NCBI GenBank assembly: GCA_029448655.1
Contig: JACCLO010000010.1
Location: 372,001-436,000, forward strand
Source of the DNA: Wolfiporia cocos
Lineage: Eukaryota; Basidiomycota; Agaricomycetes; Polyporales; Phaeolaceae
Reading direction: 5' to 3'
DNA: 64,000 nt
Part shown: positions 21,616-32,800 of the stretch, piece after piece
Layout of the letters: each line of letters begins with the position of its first letter
How positions within the stretch are numbered: the stretch's first letter is position 1
Made by a program: the position numbers and the translations under genes
Notes under the pieces: model-generated
Told to the model about the DNA's origin: nothing
The model's input: only the letters and a program-made list of their open reading frames with translations
The model's database searches: none

Positions 21616-22200
21616 TCATGACACGCGTCCCGGGCACTCCTGACCCAGCGCTGACCAGGGTGTTATCCATTTCCGAGGAAGCCTCCGCAGCTCCCAACGG
21701 AGGTCTGCGAACATATCATCGATTGGCTGTGGAGTGACCCTCAGATGCTGAAGAGATCCGCGCCTGTGCGCAAGGCGTGGACGCCGAGGTGTCGACACTG
21801 GATTCAGCGGATCATTGTTTTTCGGGATCGGAGACACGTTCAAGGATATGCAAGGCGAGCGCGGGCATAGCCGCATATCCTCCAGCAAGCGATCTTCGTC
21901 TGGGTGCTGGGTAGAGCGAAGCGAGGCGAGCGAGCGCCAATTCCGCAGCTGGGCATACTGGCCATGATGAGCGCGGGCAAGCTGCCACTTGCGTGGAGTC
22001 TCTTCATCCTGCATGCGATCCGGAAGCCAAGCGACTTCCATCCGCTCCTCTTCGTCCACGTTTCCGCATTTGCGTTTGTAACGACGCTCCGGCTGAGCGA
22101 AGTGACGTTCCCAAAAGTGCGCGAGTTTGGACGTCTCGTGTGCAAAGACCCGGGAAAACGTACCGAAAGACCTGTCAAGCCATTGTGCGGTATTATGCAA
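21616..22200 (-). CDS. Possible hypothetical protein exon
   Basis: 194 codons open on the - strand with charged, protein-like composition (FAHETSKLAHFWERHFAQPE, later PQPIDDMFADLRWELRRLPR). A likely donor/acceptor pair at its 5' edge (GTACGT...TTGACAG, about 40 bp) suggests an upstream exon near 22230-22360. Not recognised; no domain assigned. Confidence 0.3.
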   Translation of the reverse strand: MHNTAQWLDRSFGTFSRVFAHETSKLAHFWERHFAQPERRYKRKCGNVDEEERMEVAWLPDRMQDEETPRKWQLARAHHGQYAQLRNWRSLASLRSTQHPDEDRLLEDMRLCPRSPCISLNVSPIPKNNDPLNPVSTPRRPRLAHRRGSLQHLRVTPQPIDDMFADLRWELRRLPRKWITPWSALGQECPGRVS

Positions 22201-24188
22201 TCAAGACGTACCTCCACAGAAAAATCCTCGCAGATATGTCGCTGCGCGGCTGGTCGGGTCGTATAAGGAATTAGAGTAGAACGTAGGATGGGTCCCATCA
22301 CGAAATTCCTATGGAATAGGATCCGTAAACGACGCGGCAGGCGGTGCAAATATCTATAGGCCATGATATAAGTAGCTCTGAGCAGCTGAGCTATCGTAGT
22401 ATCTGCATTTCATTCTCGAGTGAGTACGTGCTGGCGCCCACGATAGTGCATATCATTTGTAGATAGATGCATCACCTTTCTTGGGCTCGGCACATCGGCC
22501 ACCCGTTACGGTTGCATATACCGTGTATGAGTCGTTCTCCTCAGGACATATCGCTATGATTTTCACATCATCAGCGATTGCATGAGGCTACAATTTGTTA
22601 GAGGGAGGTTGATAAGATTAATGGTGTTCCAACGTACCATAACGACTTCATAGCACCTTGTTGCAATAGCGATCAACATATCAGTCGTCCTGATAGCGTT
22701 TGCGACTCGCACATGCGCATGCAATGGCGGTAGTCCCCTCGCCTATAGGAGCCATCAGTCAGATGAGAATAATATTAACATGCGGACTCACTACAATGTT
22801 GATCCGGACGTACCGCACCGCGTCAGTGAAATGCAGTGATAGCGGAGCTACAGCCATCGCAGCAAATGAACCGCGCATAATGTCAACTATTGCAATTGGA
22901 TTACCATCAGTCTCATTACCAATAAAGAACTTTGGTAAGCTAGCCGCCTTGACGCACCCATTCCGCTCCGCTTTTCCTGCAACGCTAGAGTCCAACTTCT
23001 GCGTGAGGACACTGGAAGCATACCCGGGCATTGTATTGTGGAGAAGCGCGACACGTCGTCACAAACGACGGAATGCAGCTCTGAGCCACGAAAGTAGTTT
23101 TCGCCTCGGGTATGTTTATTGGGAGGTTCGAAGTCCGATGACTCGCTCAATCGGCTTGATCGTACTTCCAGGTGGCACGGCAAATGCTGTACACAGCGAC
23201 GAGCGTGGCACTGTGTATGAGCACAAGTCTGCACGCGAAGAGAAGGACTGTGGCCTGACACCTGCGGTGAACGCGGTGGCTCTAGCTCCAATTGGGAGGA
23301 GTAGGGGCTCTACTGCCTTGGGGGTTGGAAGCTTGAACCAATGGAGGCTCAAGCAAAGCGGGGTAGAGATGTGGCCTCGACCAATGGGTGTGGCCACAGG
23401 GAAGCGGCGGATAGGGACGCGTGGCGAGCGCGGGGGATGAAGGTGGCGACGGTGAGGGGGTCCTAGAGGCAAAGAATGACGATGGGTGGATGCCTCAATG
23501 ACGAAGCCGAAGTCGTGACCCCGTGCGAGTAGCGGAGGGGAGGGGGTGGACAGCGGTGGCCTCGGAGGTGTGGACGCCCTGGGGCGGTAAGCGACCTCAA
23601 GCGCGTGTGGCACGAATGTAGGGGAACCACAGGCTACGTGGAGCGGGCAGATGCGTCGCTCAGGGGACGGTAGAGCGGTGACGTCTTCGGACCTAGTGTA
23701 GGGCTGTGGCCTGGATCGAGAAGTGAGCAGGACGATCCGATCACAAAGCAGGGCAGATACATACCCGAAGCGGTATAGAATGTTATGAGCTATGCGTGTG
23801 TATAGTAGATCCCGGCAGTGAGGAGCAGGCCGGGGGGGCGCAGCGATCAGGGCGGGTCCCAGGGATGTGGTATGGGCTATGGCACCTGGGAGTATGCCCG
23901 GAGTTGTGGAGGAACCGCAACGATCGCGGAGATGAATAGTATGTGTGGTTGTTCTGAAGAGAGAGAAAGAGAGGGAGTGGGGCCCTGATATACCCCCTGG
24001 GCCTGCGCTATGGCCTACGGCCAAAGCACCTTCCCAACGCAACTTGACCACTGACCACCACGCACCTTGCAGGTAGAGCACAATTTCTTCGTTTCTTAGC
24101 CCTATATTTCACCCCATCCGCCTCCCAGCGGCGGCATGACGTTTTGGAACAAATGCCTCTCTCACCTGAGCGACATCCCGCGGGCCGC
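22201..24188. other. Region with long but unconvincing open frames
   Basis: A 321-codon open frame at 23116-24081 (-) is rich in Pro, Ser, Arg and His with no motif, and overlaps another long frame on the opposite strand (22700-23440). It looks like a consequence of base composition. No repeat family seen. Confidence 0.35.
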
Positions 24189-26580
24189 CTAAATCGGCGG
24201 TCGACTTCGCACAACCAAAGATGTGTTCCCTCCTTCCATAGTGTACGAATTACATCTACGAATAGAATCAGAGAGCAATATTAGTTCTCTCCAGGGAAAA
24301 CGCGTCCATTCGACACCAACAGCCCAGGTAGCCGACAGAGTGCAGTCGAGGAGTGTAGAACGCGACCTGACGCCGCACAGCGAAGCACATAGGTGCAATA
24401 TAAGGAGTGTATATCATATAGACGAGTCTCCGGAGGTTTGCCCAGCAGCAACACGAGAATAACGCGTCGAATTGTCGCGGTCGCGGACGGGATCGATGAA
24501 GCTGAGCGTGTAAGCGCCCGTCCAGGGTTGACGCTTCTTCGGCGGTCACTGCGAGCCGGATTATAAACAGTGTCATCGCATGTAAACAAGTACTGTGGAT
24601 ACCCCATAGATCTCCTCGCGCATGTGCAGGCTGACTCCTTTTGGACCACGTCCAAGCTTGTGGTTTGTCGGCGAGCACGGCCTCATACGCTCAAATCATT
24701 AAACTCGTGGCACAACCTCTGTTCTTCACGCCTATCTCGCCTCGGGCCACTTCACGAGCTTCCCCAACTCTGGACACGCAACACAATGCTGACGGTATCT
24801 CCGTCGAGTTCTGTACAGCTGACGACTATAGAAAGATGACTCCCGCGTAACCAAGAACCCAAGAAAATCTCTACGATGCCTCCATTTCATCATGACTCAC
24901 ATTAGACTCTCGTCATGCTTTTCGTCCAGTCGCTCTACGTAGATTTTGTCTTGTGAACGCATTCATGTCAAAAATTTACATGTACCGCGAACGGGACGCC
25001 GGGTGGTACGTTCAGCCTATTTATTGTATATGCACTCGCTCAAGATGACGTACAGGCTAATGCTTACATGTTCTGGAATGGCTCGAGCGGGAAGTCTCTC
25101 TGTTGGCTCTGGCTAGGTCGCTGCAATGGGCAGATCGCTGCACGCCACACCCCTCCATCCGATCATGCCGATCCTAAGGGAAACAGCGGTGTTCTGTACA
25201 TGTTTGTATGGTCTGCGTCCCTCACGATATGGATCTTGATCTGCTGCGGAGTCCGAGATGACGGTTGATTTTCAGTGGCGAGGCCTTGTGTCAAGAGTAC
25301 GTTTGTCACTTCTGTGCAGCACTGGAGGATGCGGCAAAACCAGATCGCCACGTCTTCACGTCCAATTGCAACCTGCTCACCATGATTCCACGAATGGCGC
25401 ATTCTTGAGTGCATACTGTGACTGTGACGGGACCATACGAGCAAGATGATATGCGGGTGTGCGTCTACGAAATTCTAATTGTTCCGGATCCCGAGAATCT
25501 GGAACAAATCAACAGTGTGAATCAAGCATTCGCATGCACGGATTGAGTATACAAGGAATGATTAATGAGGAAATGTGATACAAGAGCAGCAATAATATCC
25601 ATACTATATTGTTCAAACACCCTGATAGACTGGGATTACATTAAAATTTGCACGCACGAAGAATACATGTATGTCGAGGTTGAGAGATGCCGAGAGCCGG
25701 AGACGGGCAACCTAGCGAAACATAGCTTTAGTTACACTTAACAAAGTACACAATTCTGTGTCGGGTGCCTAGGGGGTCATAGCGCAGGAATGGGAGGCCC
25801 AGGATCGGTAGCCTCGTGACTGAGATTTTACGCTAGATTTTCTGGCTTTGGTGGTTGCACTAAGCGAAACATCTGCTGTACACTGGGAATCCGCGTATCG
25901 AGTTGCTATGATATAGGCAGTGCGATTGTGTTGTAATCTCGCGTATGGGACATGTGGAAGTAGCGCGCGCCGCGCCGCTGGTTTCGGGGCGCGATCGGCG
26001 GTGCCTAGTATGACGGCTGTGGTCCGTGCGTAAGGAGTAGTTCAGTATTTAGGCGGAGAAAGTACATGTACGCACCTCAGCTGTTTGTACTCAACGTATC
26101 GGAATCTAGTCACTGCGAATTGACGAGCGCGTGAGTGCGATAACGCGGGACGCGCACCGGAAAAGTCAAAACTTATGAGCACGACACATCTGGAAGATTG
26201 AACGTGCAGATAGTGCAACTGGCTTCAATTTAGTCCATCCATATAATGTCTGCTAATGAATGTTGAGCTTGTTAGTCGCGTGCCCCGTCTCTATCACATC
26301 GCAAAACTCGTTAGCACTCTCAATGTCATTTGGAGTACAAAGTCGCAAAGAAGTTATAGCTGTCACCGGAACGAGCTCGGTTGATTAGTCTGTGTTGCTG
26401 ATAGACTGGTCCACTGATTTCCCGGCAATTCAGTGCGCTGCGGTACAAAGGATGAGTATGTACGAACCCGCGTTGCGAATCAGGAGATGGTATTAGTTCA
26501 ATGCTAATGATGGCATAAACTGTAGATCATATTGGAAGCAAGCACTGATATGTGGCGCTGGAGCAACATACGAGAAACAG
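24189..26580. other. Intergenic region with weak coding hints
   Basis: On the - strand, about 25194-25332 reads like an exon (a stretch with TPQQIKIHIVRDADHTNMYR) preceded by a plausible 3' splice site at a CCTCCAG. No complete gene could be built. The 17-mer CGAGAATAACGCGTCGA at 24454-24470 recurs at 30904-30920. Confidence 0.3.
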
Positions 26581-28035
26581 TCAGATCCTTGGGAAAAACC
26601 ATTCGCTACTTGATATTCCGGTTGGAGTCTCCAGATCCCACTTATACAGTGCCACTCTAGATTCAATCGATGTGAATATGCGGCGTTGCCGTCTTGATAG
26701 TTTTCCAGGCCGCTCCGCGTCTATGAAGCGCATGATGCGACGCATCGAGCGAGTTGCGTCGTCGGCCCAAGCGGTCACATGCTTGTATTTCTTCTGAAGT
26801 GCGACTGATCGGGGCTCCGCCGCAGACTCCATCTCTTCGAGTAGAGTTCCCTCTTGGCGTATTGGCCTGTAAGCTTGTTCGTCCTGTAGAGCGTACAACG
26901 CATCCACTTCCCACAAATAGCAGCCCTTTCCTTCTCCTATTACCCTCTCTCCAACAATCGCCAGCCGTCTCTTCAGCCTGCGCATCCATGATGAGCTGAG
27001 CTTCATCGAGTCGTTCCAGGTGCTATCGCGCTGGCCATAGAACCGAGCGGAGACTCGAATCATATGGTTAGTGACCGGAAGTCCGGCACTGTGCATGTCA
27101 TTGATCCATGACATCAAATGGCCTTCAATATATCCATAATTGTCGGAGCGCATACGACTGCGACGTCAGAGGATAGACGGTAAACATCGGCTAGTCAGAA
27201 CAGACCAAAGCATCGTCGAACCTTGCACGGGCTATCTTGATGTCGCTCCTTTGCACGGTTGCCAGCCACCGCGCCCGCTCTGCTAAGGTCCGTGATACAG
27301 CACTCCTAGAAATACCCCACTTGGCTGCTATCTCGCGATGATGCACGCCGGGATTTGCATTGTAGAATTCACAGATCGCTTTACGATCGATGGTGTATAT
27401 ACTGCGTCTCTTCGTCGTGGTGGACGACCTTTTCCTTTGTCGCTTGTGCAACGGAGAGGGTGTCTGTGACAAATGATTATAGTTCTGAGCAGGTGAAACG
27501 ACCGCCGAAGCGGAAGAGGTAGAAACCACACTGATCGGCGGATTGGGATTATTATCTGAAAGATCTACTGCAGCAGCAGCTTCTCCCTGGCTGATTGTGA
27601 TGTGTGCGTCGCCTTGTCCAAGTAGCGCACCCTGAACCTGGAGTAAAATGATACACCAGTAAAGAAATCATGGCGGATCTACGCACATAATTGCGTTCAT
27701 GTGCTGATCCTATTTGGACAGGCTCCTCCAACTCCGGACACAGCGGCAGGATCCGATGGAGTTTGTCATCCTGGCGACGTATTTCGCAATAGGGCTGCTC
27801 ATATATGAGCTCAAATGCGGGGCGAATGCATCTGAAGCAGATATGTGCTTTCTATGGGACGTTGAGCGCTGTGAGTGGCATGCTACCCTCCACGGTTCAA
27901 AATACGGACGTCCGCCTGCCGCGCAACTAAATATCCGCGTATGTTGGACTGATATCTATCGTTGAATGACCAGGATTGTTTGACATCTGTGGAGTTGCGT
28001 TCTGGGTCTGGCAAAACAGCAACGAGATAGTCCAT
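26581..28035 (-). CDS. CENP-B/Tc5-type double HTH protein without DDE domain, copy 3
   Basis: Best-resolved family member. Four exons, 27910-28035, 27687-27851, 27222-27637 and 26581-27157, join in frame into 427 residues; introns are 58, 49 and 64 bp. The first donor is a weak GTCCGT. Residues 1-97 contain a CxxC (HICFRC). Residues about 98-160 are Ser/Gly/Pro-rich. A basic KRQRKR...TKRR stretch (about 162-175), probably nuclear targeting, leads into the CENP-B-type HTH (about 176-222: RKAICEFYNANPGVHHREIA, WGISRSAVSRTL). A Tc5-type HTH follows (about 245-305: GYIEGHLMSWINDM, SSSWMRRLKRR). The C-terminus (about 305-427) is helical with SMRRIMRFIDAERPGKLSRR and YKWDLE, matching the pattern of the other copies. 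No DDE catalytic residues are present. Probably a sequence-specific DNA-binding protein of transposase ancestry; partner and target unknown. Confidence 0.7.
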
Positions 28036-29215
28036 CGAGCTGCAGCGTATTGAGAGCAACGCTCCGACGGGCTACCAGTAGATGCTATATCAGCCCCGTT
28101 CCGTAATTGGTGATCTGCTGTTTGCCAGGTAGAGAATCAATCCGGAGAACAGATGGTGAAACTACGAAGACGCCTGAAATGTGGTCTGAGCGTAGTTTTC
28201 CGCCAGAAATGCTGTGTCTTTCGTGTTTCTCAGTTCCACAGGTAGAGCGCTGGGATACCTGTGATCAATCGATTGTATACACAGTATTGTATTGTGGAGG
28301 CATCTTCCTTATCCAGCACTTATAATTTTCACGTGCTACAGCTGAACCAATTGCAAGGTTCGTTATATTCTGCTTCCACTTTCGATGCTGGTTCAACATG
28401 GTAAATACAAGCCATTGAGAACACATGTTGGCGCGGTTCAACAATGGGCGCTGTGAGGTGGATCGTGCCAGCTATGAGGATACAAAGAGCTAGTAGATCC
28501 TCTTGATGCGGCAGATGTCCCATGCGTGCGCTATCGAATGCATCACCACCCAACTAGCAAAACCTCTCCTCCATCAATATATGAAAAGAAAGTTACTCAC
28601 AGAGGCTCTGATACATGCACCGAGGCACGCCTTTTATCTGAACCATTTGCTTGACTACAAAACGATGAACAACATCGTTTAATAGCATTGACATCACCCG
28701 GAGTGATATCTATAAGCATCTCGACATTAGAAAAAAGAACGACGTGACATGAATCAAGCATACTCACTCTCACAGATCAAAGGCGCTCCACATACGCATG
28801 TTATGGCTGATCGAATCGGGTATTCACTTGTCGCCGACTTGAGAAGCCGATGCGACAAAGCCTCAAATGAACGATTATATGCAGAGCATGTCAAAATTTG
28901 AATCGATGTGTTATCCGGAAGTCGGGGATCCGTATGGCAATTCGACGTGCTGAGCATCGACTGAAAACACCTCGAGAAGAAGGCTGTTAGCAATGACGAC
29001 CGCAGATACGAGGGGCCAGTACTACACAGATCTACAATAGTCTAAGTTGCTTTTCTTGACATTCTGTGTGAGGATCATAGGGATAAGCTATGGACCTGAT
29101 ACTAGAGCCTCGACAACAAGGGACCGATGCTCACCCTATAGCCGGGTAGGGCAGATCCAAGAGTTCAGAATACACACAGACGGAGAATGTGAGTGAGCCC
29201 GAAAGATGCGTCTTG
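28036..29215 (-). other. Possible further exons, gene model unresolved
   Basis: On the - strand, about 28764-29033 is open and protein-like (SRCFQSMLSTSNCHTDPRLP, ending CVCGAPLICE at a GTGAGT donor). A 58-bp intron with a CTAAT branch and TATAG acceptor would lead into about 28590-28705 and end at a TAA. A separate open piece, 28329-28553, reads GGDAFDSARMGHLPHQEDLL. I could not link all pieces in frame. No domain recognised. Confidence 0.35.
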
Positions 29216-29844
29216 TCAAGTCCTACAAGCAATGAGCAGGTGCAAAGCGACTACAGCGACTACAAGACTCAACTGCGAGGAACGATTATTGGCAATACTC
29301 GTACATACATGAATTATGGTGGCGCTGATCTAGACACGAGATTAATAGAACGCTACTGTCAAGTTAGACGACCCTTACGACGGCGCAGCATGCACTGCTC
29401 GACGTTCGCCTGATAGCCAATATGCGGATGTCAATCACATTGCCGCCTTGTCGCACACGTAATCTCTGCATGACCTGACGGAGAGAACTGTCGAATGCAC
29501 AAAGCAATGCATGTGCAATCTACTCACTGCACGTGCTTTGACCAAGAGCTGGATAACTTGATCAACAAGCTCCTCCTGTGTCATGGATGCTGAGAAACAG
29601 CATTGAGTTTTCGGAAACTCGGGATGGCCCTCGACCTGCCATGGAATAAATCCCACGAAAGTGATGATCTTTACGATGATGCCTGCCTCACCTCAAGTCG
29701 AATCTCAACCGTCTCGACTGGTGATGAGCAAAAGACTGGTTGATGCCAGTTATTTAGGACTTGCGACATACACCCAGTATTCCGAAGCGCCATAGCGCGA
29801 GCAAGGGAGAGGCCAGACGATCCAAAGGATATGATGTCAGCCAT
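29216..29844 (-). CDS. Small protein with C-terminal hydrophobic segment
   Basis: Rebuilt from splice sites. Exons 29692-29844, 29528-29635, 29379-29474 and 29216-29329 are all joined in phase 0 by introns of 56, 53 and 49 bp with GTGAGG, GTGAGT and GTAAGG donors, a CTAAC branch site in the third, and CAG or TAG acceptors. The product is 156 residues: MADIISFGSSGLSLARAMAL at the start, a cysteine pair (TQCCFS), a helical segment (EELVDQVIQLLVKA), a basic QRLRVRQ stretch, and near the end a hydrophobic run (SLVVAVVALHLLIAC) only a few residues from the stop. That would fit a tail-anchored or signal-anchored membrane protein. I recognise no family. The clean phase-0 splicing is the main evidence for a real gene. 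Confidence 0.55.
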
Positions 29845-32800
29845 TGAGGATATTGGGGAGGGACTTGATGAGATACGAACGGGCGGGCGGTGAGCTTGGT
29901 TTGGGAGGGAGAATCATTGCGGACGCTTATATGTGATGGGGACAAAAGGATAGAGGGTCACAGAAGGGAGGAGTGGCAATCTAGATGGGCAGGGATTGCA
30001 AAACCTCCTGTGCGGCGCGTTAGCAGCGACCTAGTGCGATGGAGGTCAGATCAAGAAGCACCCGAAAACGAGGCTACAGAGGGCAACCACCGGCGGCGGA
30101 GTGAGAGCAGATATGGCAACGAACTCGAATTGGCACAGCAGTGTGGCTGCAGGGCCCACCCAGCGAGCAGGAAGAATCAGCCCCGCGAGCCGAGAAGTAG
30201 TCTTCTGCCACCCGAAACGCCGGCGGAACACGGACTAAGCGAGAAAAAGTGGGGGGGGGTTGCAAAATATCCTTGGACAATAGCATCCACGAGGATCTAC
30301 TGGCCATAGCGCAGTGCACTGAGCCATGGCCAAGCGTGTAGGTTGCTCACCTGCGGGAATCTGAGATCCTGATGGTGTTCCGGAGCAGCCGAGCGAGATG
30401 AAGGGTGCGCAGGCGAAAGGAGCGGAGGGGATGGACGTACCAAGAGTCCCTGAGACTGTGGCCTATCTCCCAGGCTGTGATGGATATTTCTATTCTGGGA
30501 CAGTTTATTGAGACGCGTATTTGCCTCGAGGGGACAAAACATATATTGGAAATACCGCCGTGTCTTAATTTACGGGTGAAAATGCCTCTTCGCCACCGCG
30601 CTGTCGCGCGTAGACGTGGACAGTGTACGAGGGAACGTCGAATAACATCACGCCCTTCCCAAGATTTGCCTGTTCACATTACGCGTCAAATTGCCTGCGA
30701 TTTCAATGTCAAATATTCTGAGAGAGTATCTCGCTCTGCTGAGCAACGAACATCGAGAATCCTCATTGCTGAGCATCATCCAACCTCCCTGGTCGCCACC
30801 AATCGCGCGCAACGCCCCCACGCCCCCCGCTGGAAAAAAACGCGTCGAAATAGGCCGCTGGCATCACCAGATGAGTAATTCATTAGTGTCCAGCATCTTA
30901 GAGCGAGAATAACGCGTCGAGTCGTCGTCGCAGAGAGTCGCATTGCGGCGGTCTGACGAGAAGCTTAATCCGGCGGTAGCGCGGCTAGATCCATGGGCGC
31001 TATCCACCGCACGAAATAATCAATAATCCCCCCCCTTGCATTAGCGCTGTGCTCACTAGTGCTTCATACATGAGCTGGTTTTGTGATCTACCGCAAAGCC
31101 TCCCAGCGCACCAGAACATACGGCGGGTACTCGTCGCCGAGTCGGCGAACCGATAGATGTTCCTCTCGTCTCTCTCTCGGGTCACCATTCGCGCAAAAGA
31201 TCTGTACTTTCGCCGTCAAGCAGAATCTCTCTATCGCCGGTTGTAGCTCAGCCAAAGGAACGATTTATTATCAATCTCAAGACCAACCGTGCAACGACGG
31301 TTTTTGCTCTGAAGGAGAGACTCGCTGTGTCGATAGGCTGGCAGAGGTTCGTCCTCACGGTAGTCGATGAGATGTTCCGTAGCAATTCAGCTACATTTAC
31401 CTTCGACATTTCTTGTCTATCTGTGCGACAGGCTCTCGGCTGCGCCGAAGCCTCTGTCCGACACCGCCTTTCAACTGTAGCTATGAATACCCCCTTTTGC
31501 GATCTGCTTGTTCAGAATGTGCAGGCCACAAGATTTCACGTGCAGATTAATTTATGGCAGTAACGCAGGCTAATGAATATATTGCCCATCTCAACCACCG
31601 TGCTGCCTACGTCGCGCCCAGCGAGTCTCACATTCCTATGCATGCTGTCGCACTATAGTGACAAGAACACATCAAAAACCATTTATTATGAGGCATCACA
31701 GTATGATATCTCAGACAACGTGTTGCGTCGCGCCGTCGAGCACAGTCGCCCGTAGTTCGCGCCGCGCTCGAGGTGTGTGTGTATGAGCGCGCGACGGACG
31801 CAAAAGTAGCGCCCGCCGTTAATTGTGTGCTACGTCAGCGGCGGGACAGCCTACGGAAGCAGATCGTTATTCGTCGACATCACCCCTCTCTGCCCCTATC
31901 AGCGTACAGGCCCAAGGCGTGTTGCCTCTTGATCACCATCGTATTTGCTAGCAGGAGCACCCTCTTGTGGGCTGGCCGTGAGCTTGTGTCGAAGCCCAGA
32001 GTCTCTGCCTAAAGGAAATGTTTCGCATTGTCACCGTGAAACACTGCGGCGCTGGGGGTATCACTCTCCGCGCAAAGACAAAGACGAGATCAGCGTCGAA
32101 TATTTCAGAAAATTATGAAGACTGAGCTATCACCCCACCGCTCCTACATTCGGGCGACTCCACCCGCGCTGCCTGACAGTGACAAGACACCCGACGCGAA
32201 TCTGCGGTACCATCTTGCGTGAAAGATAAAGCTCTCGTCCACGACCGTGCGGCCGCCGACAGAGGAAATTCGAGTCGATAAATACGACCGGGACGTACGA
32301 GAGGGGCCCTCGATGCCGAAGATGCACCAGAAATGTCCTGCATTCACTCGCCTGCAGTGGATGTCGTTTGACGATTATTCCCAACGCACTTGCCACCAAG
32401 AATGCTACCTCGCGATGGACTCGGGGCTGCCACACCATAGAATGCCCAGTTTCGCACCGTGGTAGGTATGCACCGATAGAATGCCGGCAGCGCACGAACC
32501 GTTCTTGTCGGCCGATCTGTGCTGCCACCGCACAGGCGTTGTAATTGATGGAAAGGTCGCACAGCTACCGCCGAATAGTTCAGACATGTCGAAGACTCTG
32601 TCCTGCACTAGCCGCGACGAATAGCGTCCAGAGATTTGTGAGGTGAGAATATTCCTGAGGTTTCAATGAGCAGTAACGCCAGAAAACGGGGTGAGCTGTC
32701 GCAGTGGGTGATAAGCCACAATTCCTCTCGCACTTGGCGTTAGGTAGCCTGGAGCTTCAGGCCCTCAGGCCGGACGGATCGAGCAGGAGCTCAAGCGCTC

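Noticed and set aside
23116..24081. 321-codon open frame on the - strand
   Set aside because: No motif, Pro/Ser/Arg/His-biased, overlaps other open frames and has no splice or start context; likely due to base composition.
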